From assembly GCA_009924535.1 (NCBI GenBank), contig RFRI01000041.1, positions 1 through 9,210 on the forward strand: 9,210 bases of DNA. Reading direction: 5' to 3'. The notes below the pieces were generated by a model. It was not told where the DNA came from. It searched no databases and saw nothing but the letters and a program-made list of their open reading frames with translations. This DNA comes from Verrucomicrobiota bacterium. GTDB lineage: Bacteria > Verrucomicrobiota > Verrucomicrobiia > Opitutales > UBA953. A program made the position numbers and the translations under genes. Below are positions 1 through 7,290 of the stretch, piece by piece; position 1 is the first letter of the stretch, and every line of letters starts with the position of its first letter.

Positions 1-988
1 CTGGGCCATGGACCGCGACAACCGCTGGGAGCGCGTGAAGACCGCCTACGACGCCCTCACCGGCGCCCCGGCCCCGGAAGCCGCCTCGGCCGCCGCCGCC
101 GTGCAGGCCTATTACGACAAGCCGACCGACGGCAACACCGTCGGCGACGAGTTCGTCCCCGCCACCCGCATCAAGGGCACGGCCTTCATCCAGGACGGCG
201 ACTCGGTGCTGTTCTTCAACTTCCGCGGCGACCGCCCCCGCGAGATCACCCGCGCCTTCATCGATCCGGAGTTCAAGGGCTTCCCTCGCACGAAGCTGCT
301 GAAGATCTTCTACGCCACCCTCACGAACTACGAGAAGGGCCTCTGCCCCAACGTCGTCTTCGACAAGCCCGCCAAGATGGTGAACATCCTCGGCGAGTGG
401 GTCGCCAAGCAGGGCATCCCGCAGTTCCGCACGGCCGAGACCGAGAAGTTCCCGCACGTGACCTTCTTCTTCAACGACTACCGCGAGGAAGCCTTCGCCG
501 GCGAAGAGCGCGGCATGGCCCAGAGCCCGAAGGAAGTCTCCACCTATAACCAGAAGCCCGAGATGTCGGCCGCGCACGTGACCGAGATGGCCAAGGCCGC
601 GATCCTCTCCGGCAAGTACGGACTCATCGTCGTCAACTACGCCAACCCGGACATGGTCGGCCACACCGGCGACCTCGCCGCGGTCATGAAGGCCTGTGAA
701 GCGGTCGACAGCGGCCTCGGCGGCCTCCTCGCCGCCATCGACCAGGTCGGCGGCAAGGCCCTCGTCACGGCCGACCACGGCAACGCCGACCAGATGTGGG
801 AGCCGGAAGAGAACTGCGCCCACACGCGCCACACGCTCAGCCCCGTCGAGGTCGTCCTCTACGGCGCCGGCTGCAAGGACCTCAAGACCCGCCCCACCGG
901 CCGCCTGGCCGACGTCGCCCCGACCCTGCTCGCCCTCATGGGCCTGCCGAAGCCGGCGGAAATGACCGGCGAGTCGTTGATCGCGTAA
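1..988 (+). CDS. gpmI: 2,3-bisphosphoglycerate-independent phosphoglycerate mutase, 3' part
   Basis: Cytosolic glycolytic enzyme interconverting 3- and 2-phosphoglycerate through a phosphoserine intermediate, using two metal ions; alkaline phosphatase superfamily. The frame is open from the first bases (W-A-M-D-R-D-N-R-W-E-R), which is the family's internal AMDRDxRWER motif, so the ATG at 8 is not the start. Roughly the first 190 residues, including the catalytic serine, lie outside the window. Visible family features are the substrate-binding FFNFRGDRPREITRAF stretch, metal ligands Asp (650-652) and His (662-664) in NPDMVGH, Asp-His (773-778) in TADHGNAD, and His (830-832) in the HTRHT motif. 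The C-terminus MTGESLIA looks complete. Its GC-rich codon use resembles the rest of the window. It converges on the M48 protease gene across a 147-bp repeat-bearing spacer. The identification is firm; only the 5' end is missing. Confidence 0.97.
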   Translation, partial: WAMDRDNRWERVKTAYDALTGAPAPEAASAAAAVQAYYDKPTDGNTVGDEFVPATRIKGTAFIQDGDSVLFFNFRGDRPREITRAFIDPEFKGFPRTKLLKIFYATLTNYEKGLCPNVVFDKPAKMVNILGEWVAKQGIPQFRTAETEKFPHVTFFFNDYREEAFAGEERGMAQSPKEVSTYNQKPEMSAAHVTEMAKAAILSGKYGLIVVNYANPDMVGHTGDLAAVMKACEAVDSGLGGLLAAIDQVGGKALVTADHGNADQMWEPEENCAHTRHTLSPVEVVLYGAGCKDLKTRPTGRLADVAPTLLALMGLPKPAEMTGESLIA

Positions 989-990
989 GG

Positions 991-1005
991 GACGGCGAAG
1001 CCGTC
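991..1005 (+). terminator. Possible hairpin terminator after gpmI
   Basis: A perfect 6-bp stem GACGGC/GCCGTC with a GAA loop begins two bases after the gpmI stop codon. It has no T-run behind it, so it is not a textbook intrinsic terminator. It could act with the larger inverted repeat further downstream, or only protect the 3' end of the message. Confidence 0.3.
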
Positions 1006-1132
1006 CGTGCAAAGGTGCAAACGGGGCTATCGCCCCCGTGCAAACGTGCAAAAGTGAAATCCCGCACGGGGTTGGCCGTGCTCACACCTTTGCACTTTTG
1101 CACCTTCGCACGTTTGCACGCGGCGAAGCCGC
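991..1132. repeat. Intergenic composite repeat: GTGCAAAN octamers in inverted orientation between two GGC-GAA-GCC hairpins
   Basis: The spacer between the convergent gpmI and M48 genes is highly ordered. A hairpin GACGGC-GAA-GCCGTC (991-1005) is followed by GTGCAAA at 1007 and 1015. Next comes a G/C stem (about 1021-1039), then GTGCAAA at 1038 and 1046. The opposite orientation follows as four tandem octamers at 1089, 1097, 1105 and 1113 (TTTGCACN; the third reads TTCGCAC). A second hairpin, GCGGC-GAA-GCCGC (1120-1132), ends six bases before the M48 stop codon complement. All octamers step by exactly 8 bases within a block. Bases 1038-1056 can pair with 1093-1111 at 17 of 19 positions. It may terminate transcription from both sides or be a dispersed repeat family; the sequence alone does not decide. 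Confidence 0.8.
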
Positions 1133-1135
1133 AAT

Positions 1136-3060
1136 TTATGCCTTTAGCCCCGTCGCGAAGCTGATGCCGAGCGAATCGGCGACGGCGCGGACGATCTCGA
1201 TCTCGGCAGGCTCGGCCTTGCCGTCGTTGAGCATCGCGACGCCGCAGGCGCGCACGAACTTGCGGCGATCATAGACGCTCTGCCCGGCGATGACGGCCAA
1301 GGCGTCGTCGACTTTCTGGAGATCGATCGCTTCGCTCTCGAGCAACGCAGCATCTAGGCCCGGCAGGCCGAGCGCGCCGGCGCCGAGCTGATAGGCACGG
1401 GCTTGGGCTTCGGGTGATTCGCTTGACGTCCGGACAACGGCCGAGAGGACGAGACCGCAGGCCGCCGCCAAATCGCCGCTCCGGGAAACCGGGTTCTTCT
1501 CTTTCGAAAGGTAACGGCGCATCGAGGCCTGGATGAGGAGCACGATCAGGCCGTCTTCGGCATCATAACCGACCTGGGCGATGGCGAGACGGAACAAGGC
1601 TTCCTGCTCCGGAGACAGCTGGCGCAAGGCCGGCATCGAGAGATCCAGCAAGGGCACGCGCGATCCGGCCGGCAGGTCGCGCAGGAGCGGCTCGGACCAA
1701 GCCGCCTCGCGGGCGACTTCGCCGCCGGCGAGTCCGCGGGCCTTCTCGAGCTGGGCACTACGCAGAGCGGAATCGCGGCGAAGAATCAGGCCGAGCACGA
1801 GGCCCATCGCGCTGACGGGATCCTGGGAGGCGGTGCGCAGCTCAGCGGAGATCTGCCCACGGAACCCCAATGAATCCTGAATCTGCAGGTCTGAGGGGAC
1901 GGCACGGGTCTCGGTCGGCAAAGGCGGCGGAGCGACGCGGGACGCAGGCGCGAAACCTGCCGCCGGTTCGTCCGCAACAACCTGCACTGGGACGACATCC
2001 GGGATGATGCCATCGAACGCTGGATCAATCAGCCGGATACGCTCGTTGATGGGCGGGTGCGTGGAGAACAGGAACTCCATGAAGCCACCGGACGAGGCGA
2101 AGAAGAGGTGCTGCGATTCGAGCTCCGAGGTGGAAGCCTCGCGCTTGGCGCCCGACATACCGGCGACCTTCTTCAGGGCGGAAGCGAGGCCAAGGGGGTT
2201 GCGCGTGAACTGGACCGCCGAGGCATCGGCGAGGTATTCACGCTGACGGGAGACCGAGGCCTGGATCACCTTCGCGAAGAAGATGCCGCCGGAGCCGATG
2301 ACCAGGACGACCAAGCCTGTCAGGATCATCGCGATGGTGAAAGGGGCGGAATCCTTGTCGCCGTCCGAGGACTGCGCCCCGAGACGCATGAAGATATAAC
2401 CCAGTTGGGCCAGCGCGGTCAGGCCGGCGACGGCGCCGATGATGCGCAGGCTCAGCTTCACGTCACCGTTGCCGATATGACTGAACTCGTGGGCGATGAC
2501 GCCTTGCAATTCGTCGCGCGTCAGATGGTCGAGCGCCCCGCGCGTCACGCCGATGGCGGCGTCCTGCGGGTCGTTGCCGGCTGCGAAGGCGTTGATGGTG
2601 GCATCCCCGTCGATGACGTAGCAGAGGGGCACCGGCAGGCCGGCGGCGAGGGCCATCTCCTGGACCACGTTGAGGTAGCGACGTTCGGCGAGGTCAGTCG
2701 TGTTGGCGCCGACCAGACGCCCGCCGAGCCGACGTTGAGGTAGCGACGTTCGGCGAGGTCAGTCGTGTTGGCGCCGACCAGACGCCCGCCGAGCCGCTCG
2801 GCGATGGCGCCGCCGCCCTTGGAAAGCTCGGCGATGCGCAACAGGCTGCCGCCGAGGATGATGAGCAGCGCGACCCCGGAGGTCGCGAAGAAGAGCTTCG
2901 GCTGGAACCAATCATGACCGCCCCGGAGGAACAGCTTCCCGTGCCCCATCACCGCGAGGACGTAGAGCGAGCCGGTCAGGATGATGATCGCCAACACGAG
3001 CAGCACGACCAGCTTGGTCGTGCGTCCGCGGGCCTCATCCTGGGCCCGGAAGAAATTCAT
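1136..3060 (-). pseudogene. HtpX-like M48 family membrane metalloprotease, frame broken by a 65-bp duplication
   Basis: Zinc membrane protease of family M48, probably acting on membrane proteins. As written, reading from ATG 3060 (or ATG 3072) goes out of frame in the duplicated segment and stops at 2545. The rest is open from GTG 2668 to 1136 (510 codons). Deleting one 65-bp copy gives one 619-residue protein. In that numbering, membrane segments lie at about 16-38 and 57-75, the zinc site HEFSH at 169-173 (bases 2477-2491), two more membrane segments at about 185-203 and 220-240, and the third zinc ligand Glu253 in EYLADASAV. A Pro-rich linker and a long C-terminal region follow; its end (KFVRACGVAMLNDGKAEP...) resembles TerB-like helical domains. 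The MNFF start at 3060 fits the family better than ATG 3072; neither has a Shine-Dalgarno. It is last in a run with lemA and a membrane protein. Without correction, the catalytic part would lack the first two membrane segments. Confidence 0.88.
2667..2796. repeat. Exact 65-bp tandem duplication inside the M48 protease gene
   Basis: Bases 2667-2731 and 2732-2796 are identical over all 65 positions. The repeat does not extend on either side (2666 is C against 2731 G; 2732 is A against 2797 C), so there are exactly 2.0 copies. The unit encodes the segment LGGRLVGANTTDLAERRYLN. Because 65 = 3 x 21 + 2, the second copy shifts the frame and breaks the protease reading frame. One copy, or four, would be in frame. 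Confidence 0.98.
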
Positions 3061-3088
3061 CGTGCCGGCCATGGGCCGTGGTCAGCGC

Positions 3089-3751
3089 TTAGGCGGTGGC
3101 CTTAGGCGAGAAAAGGCGTTCGTAAGCCGCGGCATGCATCAGGCCTGCCATGGGCGCGGTCGCAAAAACCCCGATGAGACAAGCGATCATCCCGAGATAA
3201 GCGACGAGACCAGCGACGAAGAAGAGCAATAAGGCCCAACCCCAATGCGGAGTGATCGACTGGCGGCTGATTTCCATGCACTCCCAGAAGCTACCGCGCT
3301 TCTCGCCGAGCAGTTTCCAAGAGTAGGACCACGCGATCGCGAGGTAGATAGCCGGGATGATCAGGGCAAGAAGACCAAGGATAATCAGCACCACCATCAC
3401 CAGATACATCAAGACAGCCTGACCGAAACAGTCGAAGCCGCTGAACAGGTCCGAAAAGGAAGCCTGCTCTCCCCGGATGACCTTCAAGTTATGCCGGCCG
3501 AAACCGATGACCAGAGGAGGTACCAGGAGAAACACAGCGATCTGGCCGACGATCGGTATGAGCGAAAGAAGTGCAATCGGGATAAAGACCAGCATGAAGA
3601 CGAAGTTCCTCAGCACGAGGTTCCAGAAGTCTCGCTTCAGCGCCGCGAAAGCGGCATCGAAACAGGCACCGATATCAAAAGGAGAAGGCGAGTTACGGGC
3701 TACCTGGACGTAGCCGTTCTGCTCGGGATTGAGAGTGGCAAAGAGTGACAT
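3089..3751 (-). CDS. Multi-pass inner-membrane protein of unknown function
   Basis: The predicted product is 220 residues with about four to five hydrophobic segments: roughly residues 45-64, 68-86, 113-145 (long enough for one or two passes) and 171-199. The short N-terminal region is soluble (SPSPFDIGACFDAAFAALKRDFW). Between them, FSDLFSGFDCF, LIIPAIYLAIAWSYSW and FWECMEISRQSITPHW follow a layout I recognise from uncharacterised bacterial membrane proteins, but I cannot name a function. The ATG at 3751 lies 38 bases after the lemA stop, and the stop is 16 bases before the first possible ATG of the M48 protease, so the three probably form one transcript. The position suggests a partner in the LemA/protease system; this is inference. 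No clear Shine-Dalgarno precedes the start. Composition matches the neighbours. Confidence 0.85.
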   Translation of the reverse strand: MSLFATLNPEQNGYVQVARNSPSPFDIGACFDAAFAALKRDFWNLVLRNFVFMLVFIPIALLSLIPIVGQIAVFLLVPPLVIGFGRHNLKVIRGEQASFSDLFSGFDCFGQAVLMYLVMVVLIILGLLALIIPAIYLAIAWSYSWKLLGEKRGSFWECMEISRQSITPHWGWALLLFFVAGLVAYLGMIACLIGVFATAPMAGLMHAAAYERLFSPKATA

Positions 3752-3789
3752 GGGGTCGGCTTGGAGTGAGGTTCGTTGAATAGCGGCGC

Positions 3790-4401
3790 TTAGAACGACA
3801 CCTTCGGGGCGGCCTTCTCGGCGGGATCCTCGATCTTGAAGAACTCGGCGGCGGCGAAGCCGAAGGCATTGGCGATGAAGACCTGCGGGAAGACTTCGCG
3901 GCCGTTGTTGTAGAACAGGACGGCGTCGTTGAAGGCCTGACGGGAGAAGGCGATGCGGTTCTCGGTCGAGGCGAGCTCTTCCATGAGGCTGCGCATGGTG
4001 GCGTCGGCCTTGAGCTGGGGATACTGCTCGGAGACGACCATGAGCTTGCCGAGGGCGCCGCTGAGGCCGGCTTCGGCCTGACTGAGGTCGCGCATGGCGG
4101 CCGGGTCGTTCGGGTTGCCGGCGAAGCGGACGTTGGCCTGGGTGGCCTTGGCGCGGGCTTCGATGACGGCGGTGAGGGTGCCGCTTTCGTGGGCCATGTA
4201 GCCCTTGGCGGTCTCGACGAGGTTCGGGATCAGGTCGTAGCGGCGCTTGAGCTGCACGTCCACCTGGGCGAAGGCGTTCTTGCAGGTGTTACGCAGGCCG
4301 ACGAGGCTGTTGTAGATGCCCACGCCCCAGATGGCGGCGATGACGAGGACACCGACGATGACGAGGAGGATGACGAGGAGGATGGAGGCGAAGGCGCTCA
4401 T
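3790..4401 (-). CDS. lemA: LemA family protein
   Basis: Predicted product of 203 residues with a single N-terminal membrane anchor (about residues 4-29, LVILLVIVGVLVIAAIWGVG) followed by the LemA helical domain. Family landmarks are YNSLVGLRNTCKNAFAQVDV, QLKRRYDLIPNLVETAKGYM, the LSGALGKLMVVSEQYPQLKA segment, and ENRIAFSRQAFNDAVLFYNN near the C-terminus. LemA proteins are membrane-anchored with mostly helical bundles and are often encoded beside M48 proteases or TPM-domain proteins; their biochemical role is unclear. The ATG at 4401 is chosen over a TTG at 4431 because it places the anchor at the N-terminus and has an AGGG a few bases upstream. It is the first gene of the apparent lemA-membrane protein-protease unit, separated from ispH by 106 bases. 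Confidence 0.94.
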   Translation of the reverse strand: MSAFASILLVILLVIVGVLVIAAIWGVGIYNSLVGLRNTCKNAFAQVDVQLKRRYDLIPNLVETAKGYMAHESGTLTAVIEARAKATQANVRFAGNPNDPAAMRDLSQAEAGLSGALGKLMVVSEQYPQLKADATMRSLMEELASTENRIAFSRQAFNDAVLFYNNGREVFPQVFIANAFGFAAAEFFKIEDPAEKAAPKVSF

Positions 4402-4460
4402 GTTGGCCCTAAAGTTACCCGCCCCGGCCAAGCCTGCAAGTCGGCAGGGCTCGGTGTTTT

Positions 4461-4480
4461 GATAATTTTAGGCGTCAATT
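4461..4480 (-). promoter_or_regulatory. Possible lemA promoter (AT-rich island)
   Basis: The 106-bp gap between ispH and lemA has one AT-rich patch in a GC-rich setting. On the minus strand it reads AATTGACGCCTAAAATTATC, with a TAAAAT that could serve as a -10 box about 65 bases before the lemA ATG. The TTGACG beside it is too close to be its -35, so a standard sigma-70 arrangement is not present. Confidence 0.25.
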
Positions 4481-4507
4481 GGAACGCCCTGCCCCGCCCT
4501 GCGGCCC

Positions 4508-5380
4508 TTAGGCGGCTTTTTCCAACCGGGCGCAGACTTCGTCGATCAGGAAGGCGGGCGTCGAAGCCCCGGCGGTGACGCCGACGGTACCGAAACGGGC
4601 GAGCGCCGCGAAGTCCAGTTCGGCGGCGGTCTCGACGTGGAAGCAAGGCAGGCCCTGGATCTCGACGAGCTTGGCAAGCTTGACGGTGTTCGCGGAATGG
4701 CGTCCGCCGATGACGACGATCGCCTGGCAGCCCTGCTTCTGCAGTTCGCGGATATCCGCCTGCCGATCCTTGGTGGCGCCGCAGATGGTGTCGAAGACGA
4801 GTGTCGGCGCAAAGCGGGCCTTCAGGCGCGCGGCGAGCTTCTCGAACTCGTCGGTGAACATGGTCGACTGCGAGACCATGCAGACCTTCGCGCCAAGGTC
4901 AGGCAACGCATCGATCTCCGCTTCGGAAGTGATGACATGCCCCTTGCCCTCGGCGTATCCCAGCAGACCGATGACCTCCGGGTGCTTGGGGTCGCCGAAG
5001 ATGACGGTGGCGTAGCCCTTCCGCGCATGCATGCGCACCTTGCCGGCGATGATGCCGACATCGGGACAGGTGGCGTCGCGGAATTCCATGCCGAGCGACT
5101 TCAGGTATTCGCGGCGTTCAGGAGAGATGCCGTGTGCGCGGACAACCATGACAGCGTCGGCGTCGGTGGACTTCGAGACCTCGAGCTTGGTCTCGCTGCG
5201 GTAATCGCCGACTTCGCGGATACCCTCGCCGGTGAGGACTTCCATCATCTGACGGTTATGGATCAACGGTCCGTCGGTGTAGACGGGATGACGGCCCTTC
5301 TGCGCGTATTCGCGGGCGATATCGATGGCGCGTTCGACGCCCCAGCAGAACCCCGCGGACTTGGCTCGGATGACCTTCAC
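4508..5380 (-). CDS. ispH: 4-hydroxy-3-methylbut-2-enyl diphosphate reductase
   Basis: Last enzyme of the MEP (non-mevalonate) isoprenoid pathway; it reduces HMBPP to IPP and DMAPP with a 4Fe-4S cluster in the cytosol. At 290 residues it has near-normal family length and is complete. The three cluster cysteines are Cys12 (AGFCWGV), Cys105 (RDATCPD) and Cys200 (DTICGATKDRQ). Substrate-site residues are present: His41 (GPLIHNRQ), His83 (VVRAHGIS), His133 and Glu135 (GDPKHPEV), Ser172-Thr173 (SQSTMF) and Ser229-Ala-Asn231 (GGRHSANT), where E. coli has Ser-Ser-Asn. The start is GTG at 5380; it places the MKVIRAKSAGFCWGV opening at the family's usual position and no other in-frame start is near. 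There is no Shine-Dalgarno. It lies 47 bases after the discoidin-like gene and 106 before lemA on the same strand. Confidence 0.98.
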   Translation of the reverse strand: MKVIRAKSAGFCWGVERAIDIAREYAQKGRHPVYTDGPLIHNRQMMEVLTGEGIREVGDYRSETKLEVSKSTDADAVMVVRAHGISPERREYLKSLGMEFRDATCPDVGIIAGKVRMHARKGYATVIFGDPKHPEVIGLLGYAEGKGHVITSEAEIDALPDLGAKVCMVSQSTMFTDEFEKLAARLKARFAPTLVFDTICGATKDRQADIRELQKQGCQAIVVIGGRHSANTVKLAKLVEIQGLPCFHVETAAELDFAALARFGTVGVTAGASTPAFLIDEVCARLEKAA

Positions 5381-5391
5381 GGCATCAAGGT

Positions 5392-5405
5392 GCGGGCAAG
5401 CCCGC
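5392..5405. repeat. GCGGGC-AA-GCCCGC hairpin between the discoidin-like gene and ispH
   Basis: A perfect palindromic stem with 6-bp arms and a two-base centre sits in the 47-bp gap, 12 bases upstream of the ispH GTG. It has no T-run. It could be an attenuating or message-stabilising hairpin between the two genes, or simply a small intergenic palindrome. Confidence 0.45.
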
Positions 5406-5427
5406 CCGATTCAAGCAAAGTCCGGCC

Positions 5428-6075
5428 TTACTTGGCCGGGACGCCCCAGACTTCGGTCTCGATATAGTCGTTCGAGGGGCCGGCGGAGTTGCCCTTGGAG
5501 TAGAAGCGGACGTAGCGACCCTTGACGGCCGGCACGGCGATCACGCGGCCTTCGTTGGACTCGTAGTAGCAGTAGTCCTTGCCCTTGCCCAGGCCGAGTT
5601 CGTTCTCGGAGTCGTTGTTGTAGACGGTGGTGACGTCCTTCTTGAAGGAGGCGTCATCGGAGATCTGGACGACGACGTCGAAGTAGACGCGGCGTTCGCG
5701 GTGAAAGTGCCAGAGGGCGATGGCGCTGATCTCGGCGGACTTGGCGAGGTCGACCTGCACCCAATGGGCGCCGCGCGGGAGCTCGACTTCGAAGCCTTCT
5801 TCGCCGCCCTTGTCGCCGTCGGTGAGGTAGGAGAAGTCGCCGGCAGCGGCTTCACGGGCGGAGGAGGTGACGTTGCAGCCCTTGGCCAGGTTGACGGCGG
5901 CGGCCGGTACCTTGGGGAGCTTGCGCGGCGCGGAGGACACCGGCTCGAGGTTGTTGATCTTCATCGGGCGCGGCGTGCCGAGCGCGACGGACTTCGGCAG
6001 GACGAGCGGGAGCTCCTTGTCCTCGGCGAAGAGGGCGAGAGGCAGGGCGAGGAGGCAGAGAGCGAGGTGCTTCAT
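5428..6075 (-). CDS. Secreted discoidin-like (F5/8 type C, galactose-binding fold) protein
   Basis: Predicted product of 215 residues. It opens with a signal peptide (MKHLALCLLALPLALFA, likely cleavage before EDKE), so it is exported. After a Pro-rich linker, residues from about 58 on form one beta-sandwich domain of the discoidin type: NLAKGCNVTSS, YLTDGDKGGEEGFEVELP, WVQVDLAKSAEISAIALWHF, FDVVVQISDD, KGRYVRFYSKGNSAG, YIETEVWG. No catalytic domain is attached, so it probably binds a carbohydrate or the cell surface; the ligand is unknown. I chose ATG 6075 because it gives the signal peptide; the frame runs on upstream to 6369, but that part overlaps the kinase gene. It starts 44 bases after the kinase stop and ends 47 before ispH. 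No Shine-Dalgarno is visible. Confidence 0.88.
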   Translation of the reverse strand: MKHLALCLLALPLALFAEDKELPLVLPKSVALGTPRPMKINNLEPVSSAPRKLPKVPAAAVNLAKGCNVTSSAREAAAGDFSYLTDGDKGGEEGFEVELPRGAHWVQVDLAKSAEISAIALWHFHRERRVYFDVVVQISDDASFKKDVTTVYNNDSENELGLGKGKDYCYYESNEGRVIAVPAVKGRYVRFYSKGNSAGPSNDYIETEVWGVPAK

Positions 6076-6119
6076 GGGAAAAGGAGATAGGGGTAAGACA
6101 ACGGAACCGGAGCCGGGTT

Positions 6120-7289
6120 TCAAGCCTTCGGGGCTTCGAGGGTACGGACGCGGCGATGCTTGAGCGGGAAACGCAGGATGACGGTCGTGCCGACATCCGG
6201 GGTGCTCTGGATATCGACCGTGCCGCCGTGAGCCCGCAGGATACGCAGGAGGATCAACATGCCGATGCCGCCGCCGGAAGCCTTGGTGGTGTAATAGGCG
6301 TCGAACACGCGCGTCAGCTTGTCGGCCGGGATGCCCACGCCGGTATCGCGGATGGAAAGCACGATCCACTGGTCGTCGGAGGTCAGCTTGACGTGGATGT
6401 CGCCGCCGCGGTCCATGGCCTCGAGCGCGTTCTTCATCACGTTGAAGATCGCCTGCTTGATCTGGTTGCGGTCGCCGAGGATCAGCGGGAGCTCGCCCGG
6501 GACATCGAGCGAGACGCGTACGCCGAGCTGCTCCATCTGCTCGCGCAGGAGGCCGGTGGCTTCCGCCACGACGGTGACGAGGTCGGTGTCGGTGAGGTTC
6601 GGCGGCGTCTGGCGGACGGCCCCGAGGAAATCGCGGACGATGCCGTCGAGGCGGTTGATCTCGCTCTGGCAGACTTCCGCGGCCTTGCGGACCTTGGCGG
6701 CGGCGGGCGAGTCGCCGAGCTTGGCGGCCTCGCGTTGGAGGAGCTGAAGGTGGATGCCGATCGCGTTCAGAGGATTGCCGACCTCGTGGGCGACGCCGGC
6801 GGCCAGGGAGACGATGGAGTCGATGCGTTCGCTCTCGACGCGGTCTTCGGTCTGGACGCGTTCCTTGGTGACGTCGCTGAGCACGGCCACGCGGCGGCTG
6901 CGTTCGGCGCCCTGCTGTTCGCCGACGCGGGCGAGGTGGAGCGTGAGCAGGCGCGGCTCGGGATAACGGACCTCGAGTTCACGGGAGAGCGCGCCGACGG
7001 TCTCAGGCAGTTCGAGCGCCTGGGCGATGTCGGGCGACAGGCGGCGCAGTTCGGCGCCGTTGATATCGTCCTGGTTGACGCCCAGCAGGCGTACCGCGGA
7101 GGCGTTGGCGTATTCGATGGCGCCGTCGTGGGAAAGCACGATCACGCCCTCGCGGAGCGTGTCCAAGACCGTCTCCATGAGGTCGCGCTCGCGCTCCAGG
7201 CGCCGGGCGAGGATCGCGAGGTTCTGCGCGTCGAGGTCACCGATGCGGCCTAGGATGCGGTCCAGGGGGCTGAAGCGGCGGCGAGACAT
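6120..7289 (-). CDS. Soluble PAS-domain sensor histidine kinase (NtrB-like)
   Basis: Predicted product of 389 residues without membrane segments, so a cytosolic sensor. A short N-terminal helix (about 20-45) leads into a PAS domain at about 40-140 (EGVIVLSHDGAIEYANASAV). The phosphoacceptor helix follows with His168 in AAGVAHEVGNPLNAIG. The HATPase domain shows the N box with Asn283 and Asn287 (IFNVMKNALEAM), the G1 box DTGVGIP at 315-321, an F box FDAYYTTK, and a G2 box GGGIGM at 339-344, slightly different from the usual GxGLGL. The frame continues upstream to 7601, but that part is antisense-like low-complexity sequence inside coaB; ATG 7289 starts real protein. The start lies one base after the coaB stop (TGA-C-ATG), so translation is probably coupled. 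No response regulator is in the window. The signal is unknown. Confidence 0.93.
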   Translation of the reverse strand: MSRRRFSPLDRILGRIGDLDAQNLAILARRLERERDLMETVLDTLREGVIVLSHDGAIEYANASAVRLLGVNQDDINGAELRRLSPDIAQALELPETVGALSRELEVRYPEPRLLTLHLARVGEQQGAERSRRVAVLSDVTKERVQTEDRVESERIDSIVSLAAGVAHEVGNPLNAIGIHLQLLQREAAKLGDSPAAAKVRKAAEVCQSEINRLDGIVRDFLGAVRQTPPNLTDTDLVTVVAEATGLLREQMEQLGVRVSLDVPGELPLILGDRNQIKQAIFNVMKNALEAMDRGGDIHVKLTSDDQWIVLSIRDTGVGIPADKLTRVFDAYYTTKASGGGIGMLILLRILRAHGGTVDIQSTPDVGTTVILRFPLKHRRVRTLEAPKA

Positions 7290-7290
7290 G

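Noticed and set aside
989..1135. The octamer array as a CRISPR array
   Set aside because: Units are 8 bases with one-base variable positions and switch orientation; there are no 25-40 base repeats or spacers and no cas genes.
2545..2666. Out-of-frame tail of the protease N-terminal fragment as a genuine C-terminus
   Set aside because: The residues after the duplication (Ser/Pro/Thr/Arg-rich) are the shifted frame of the conserved catalytic region and not a plausible evolved domain.
2057..2743. Plus-strand open frame (228 codons) opposite the M48 protease
   Set aside because: Its frame crosses the antisense of the zinc site and gives an Asp/Gly/Glu-rich sequence with no family features.
2667..2796. 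The 65-bp repeat as an attachment site or transposon target duplication
   Set aside because: The copies are directly adjacent with nothing between them, and no integrase or transposase is in the window.
4637..5467. Plus-strand open frame (276 codons) opposite ispH
   Set aside because: IspH on the other strand has all its cluster and substrate residues; the mirror frame has none of its own.
6076..6369. N-terminal extension of the discoidin-like protein
   Set aside because: It overlaps the kinase C-terminus out of frame, whereas ATG 6075 begins a good signal peptide.
6156..7253. Long plus-strand open frame (365 codons) opposite the histidine kinase
   Set aside because: It is antisense to a gene with clear PAS, His-box and ATPase motifs; its translation is Asp/Gly/Ala/Val-biased with no recognisable motif, as expected for the mirror frame of a GC-rich gene.
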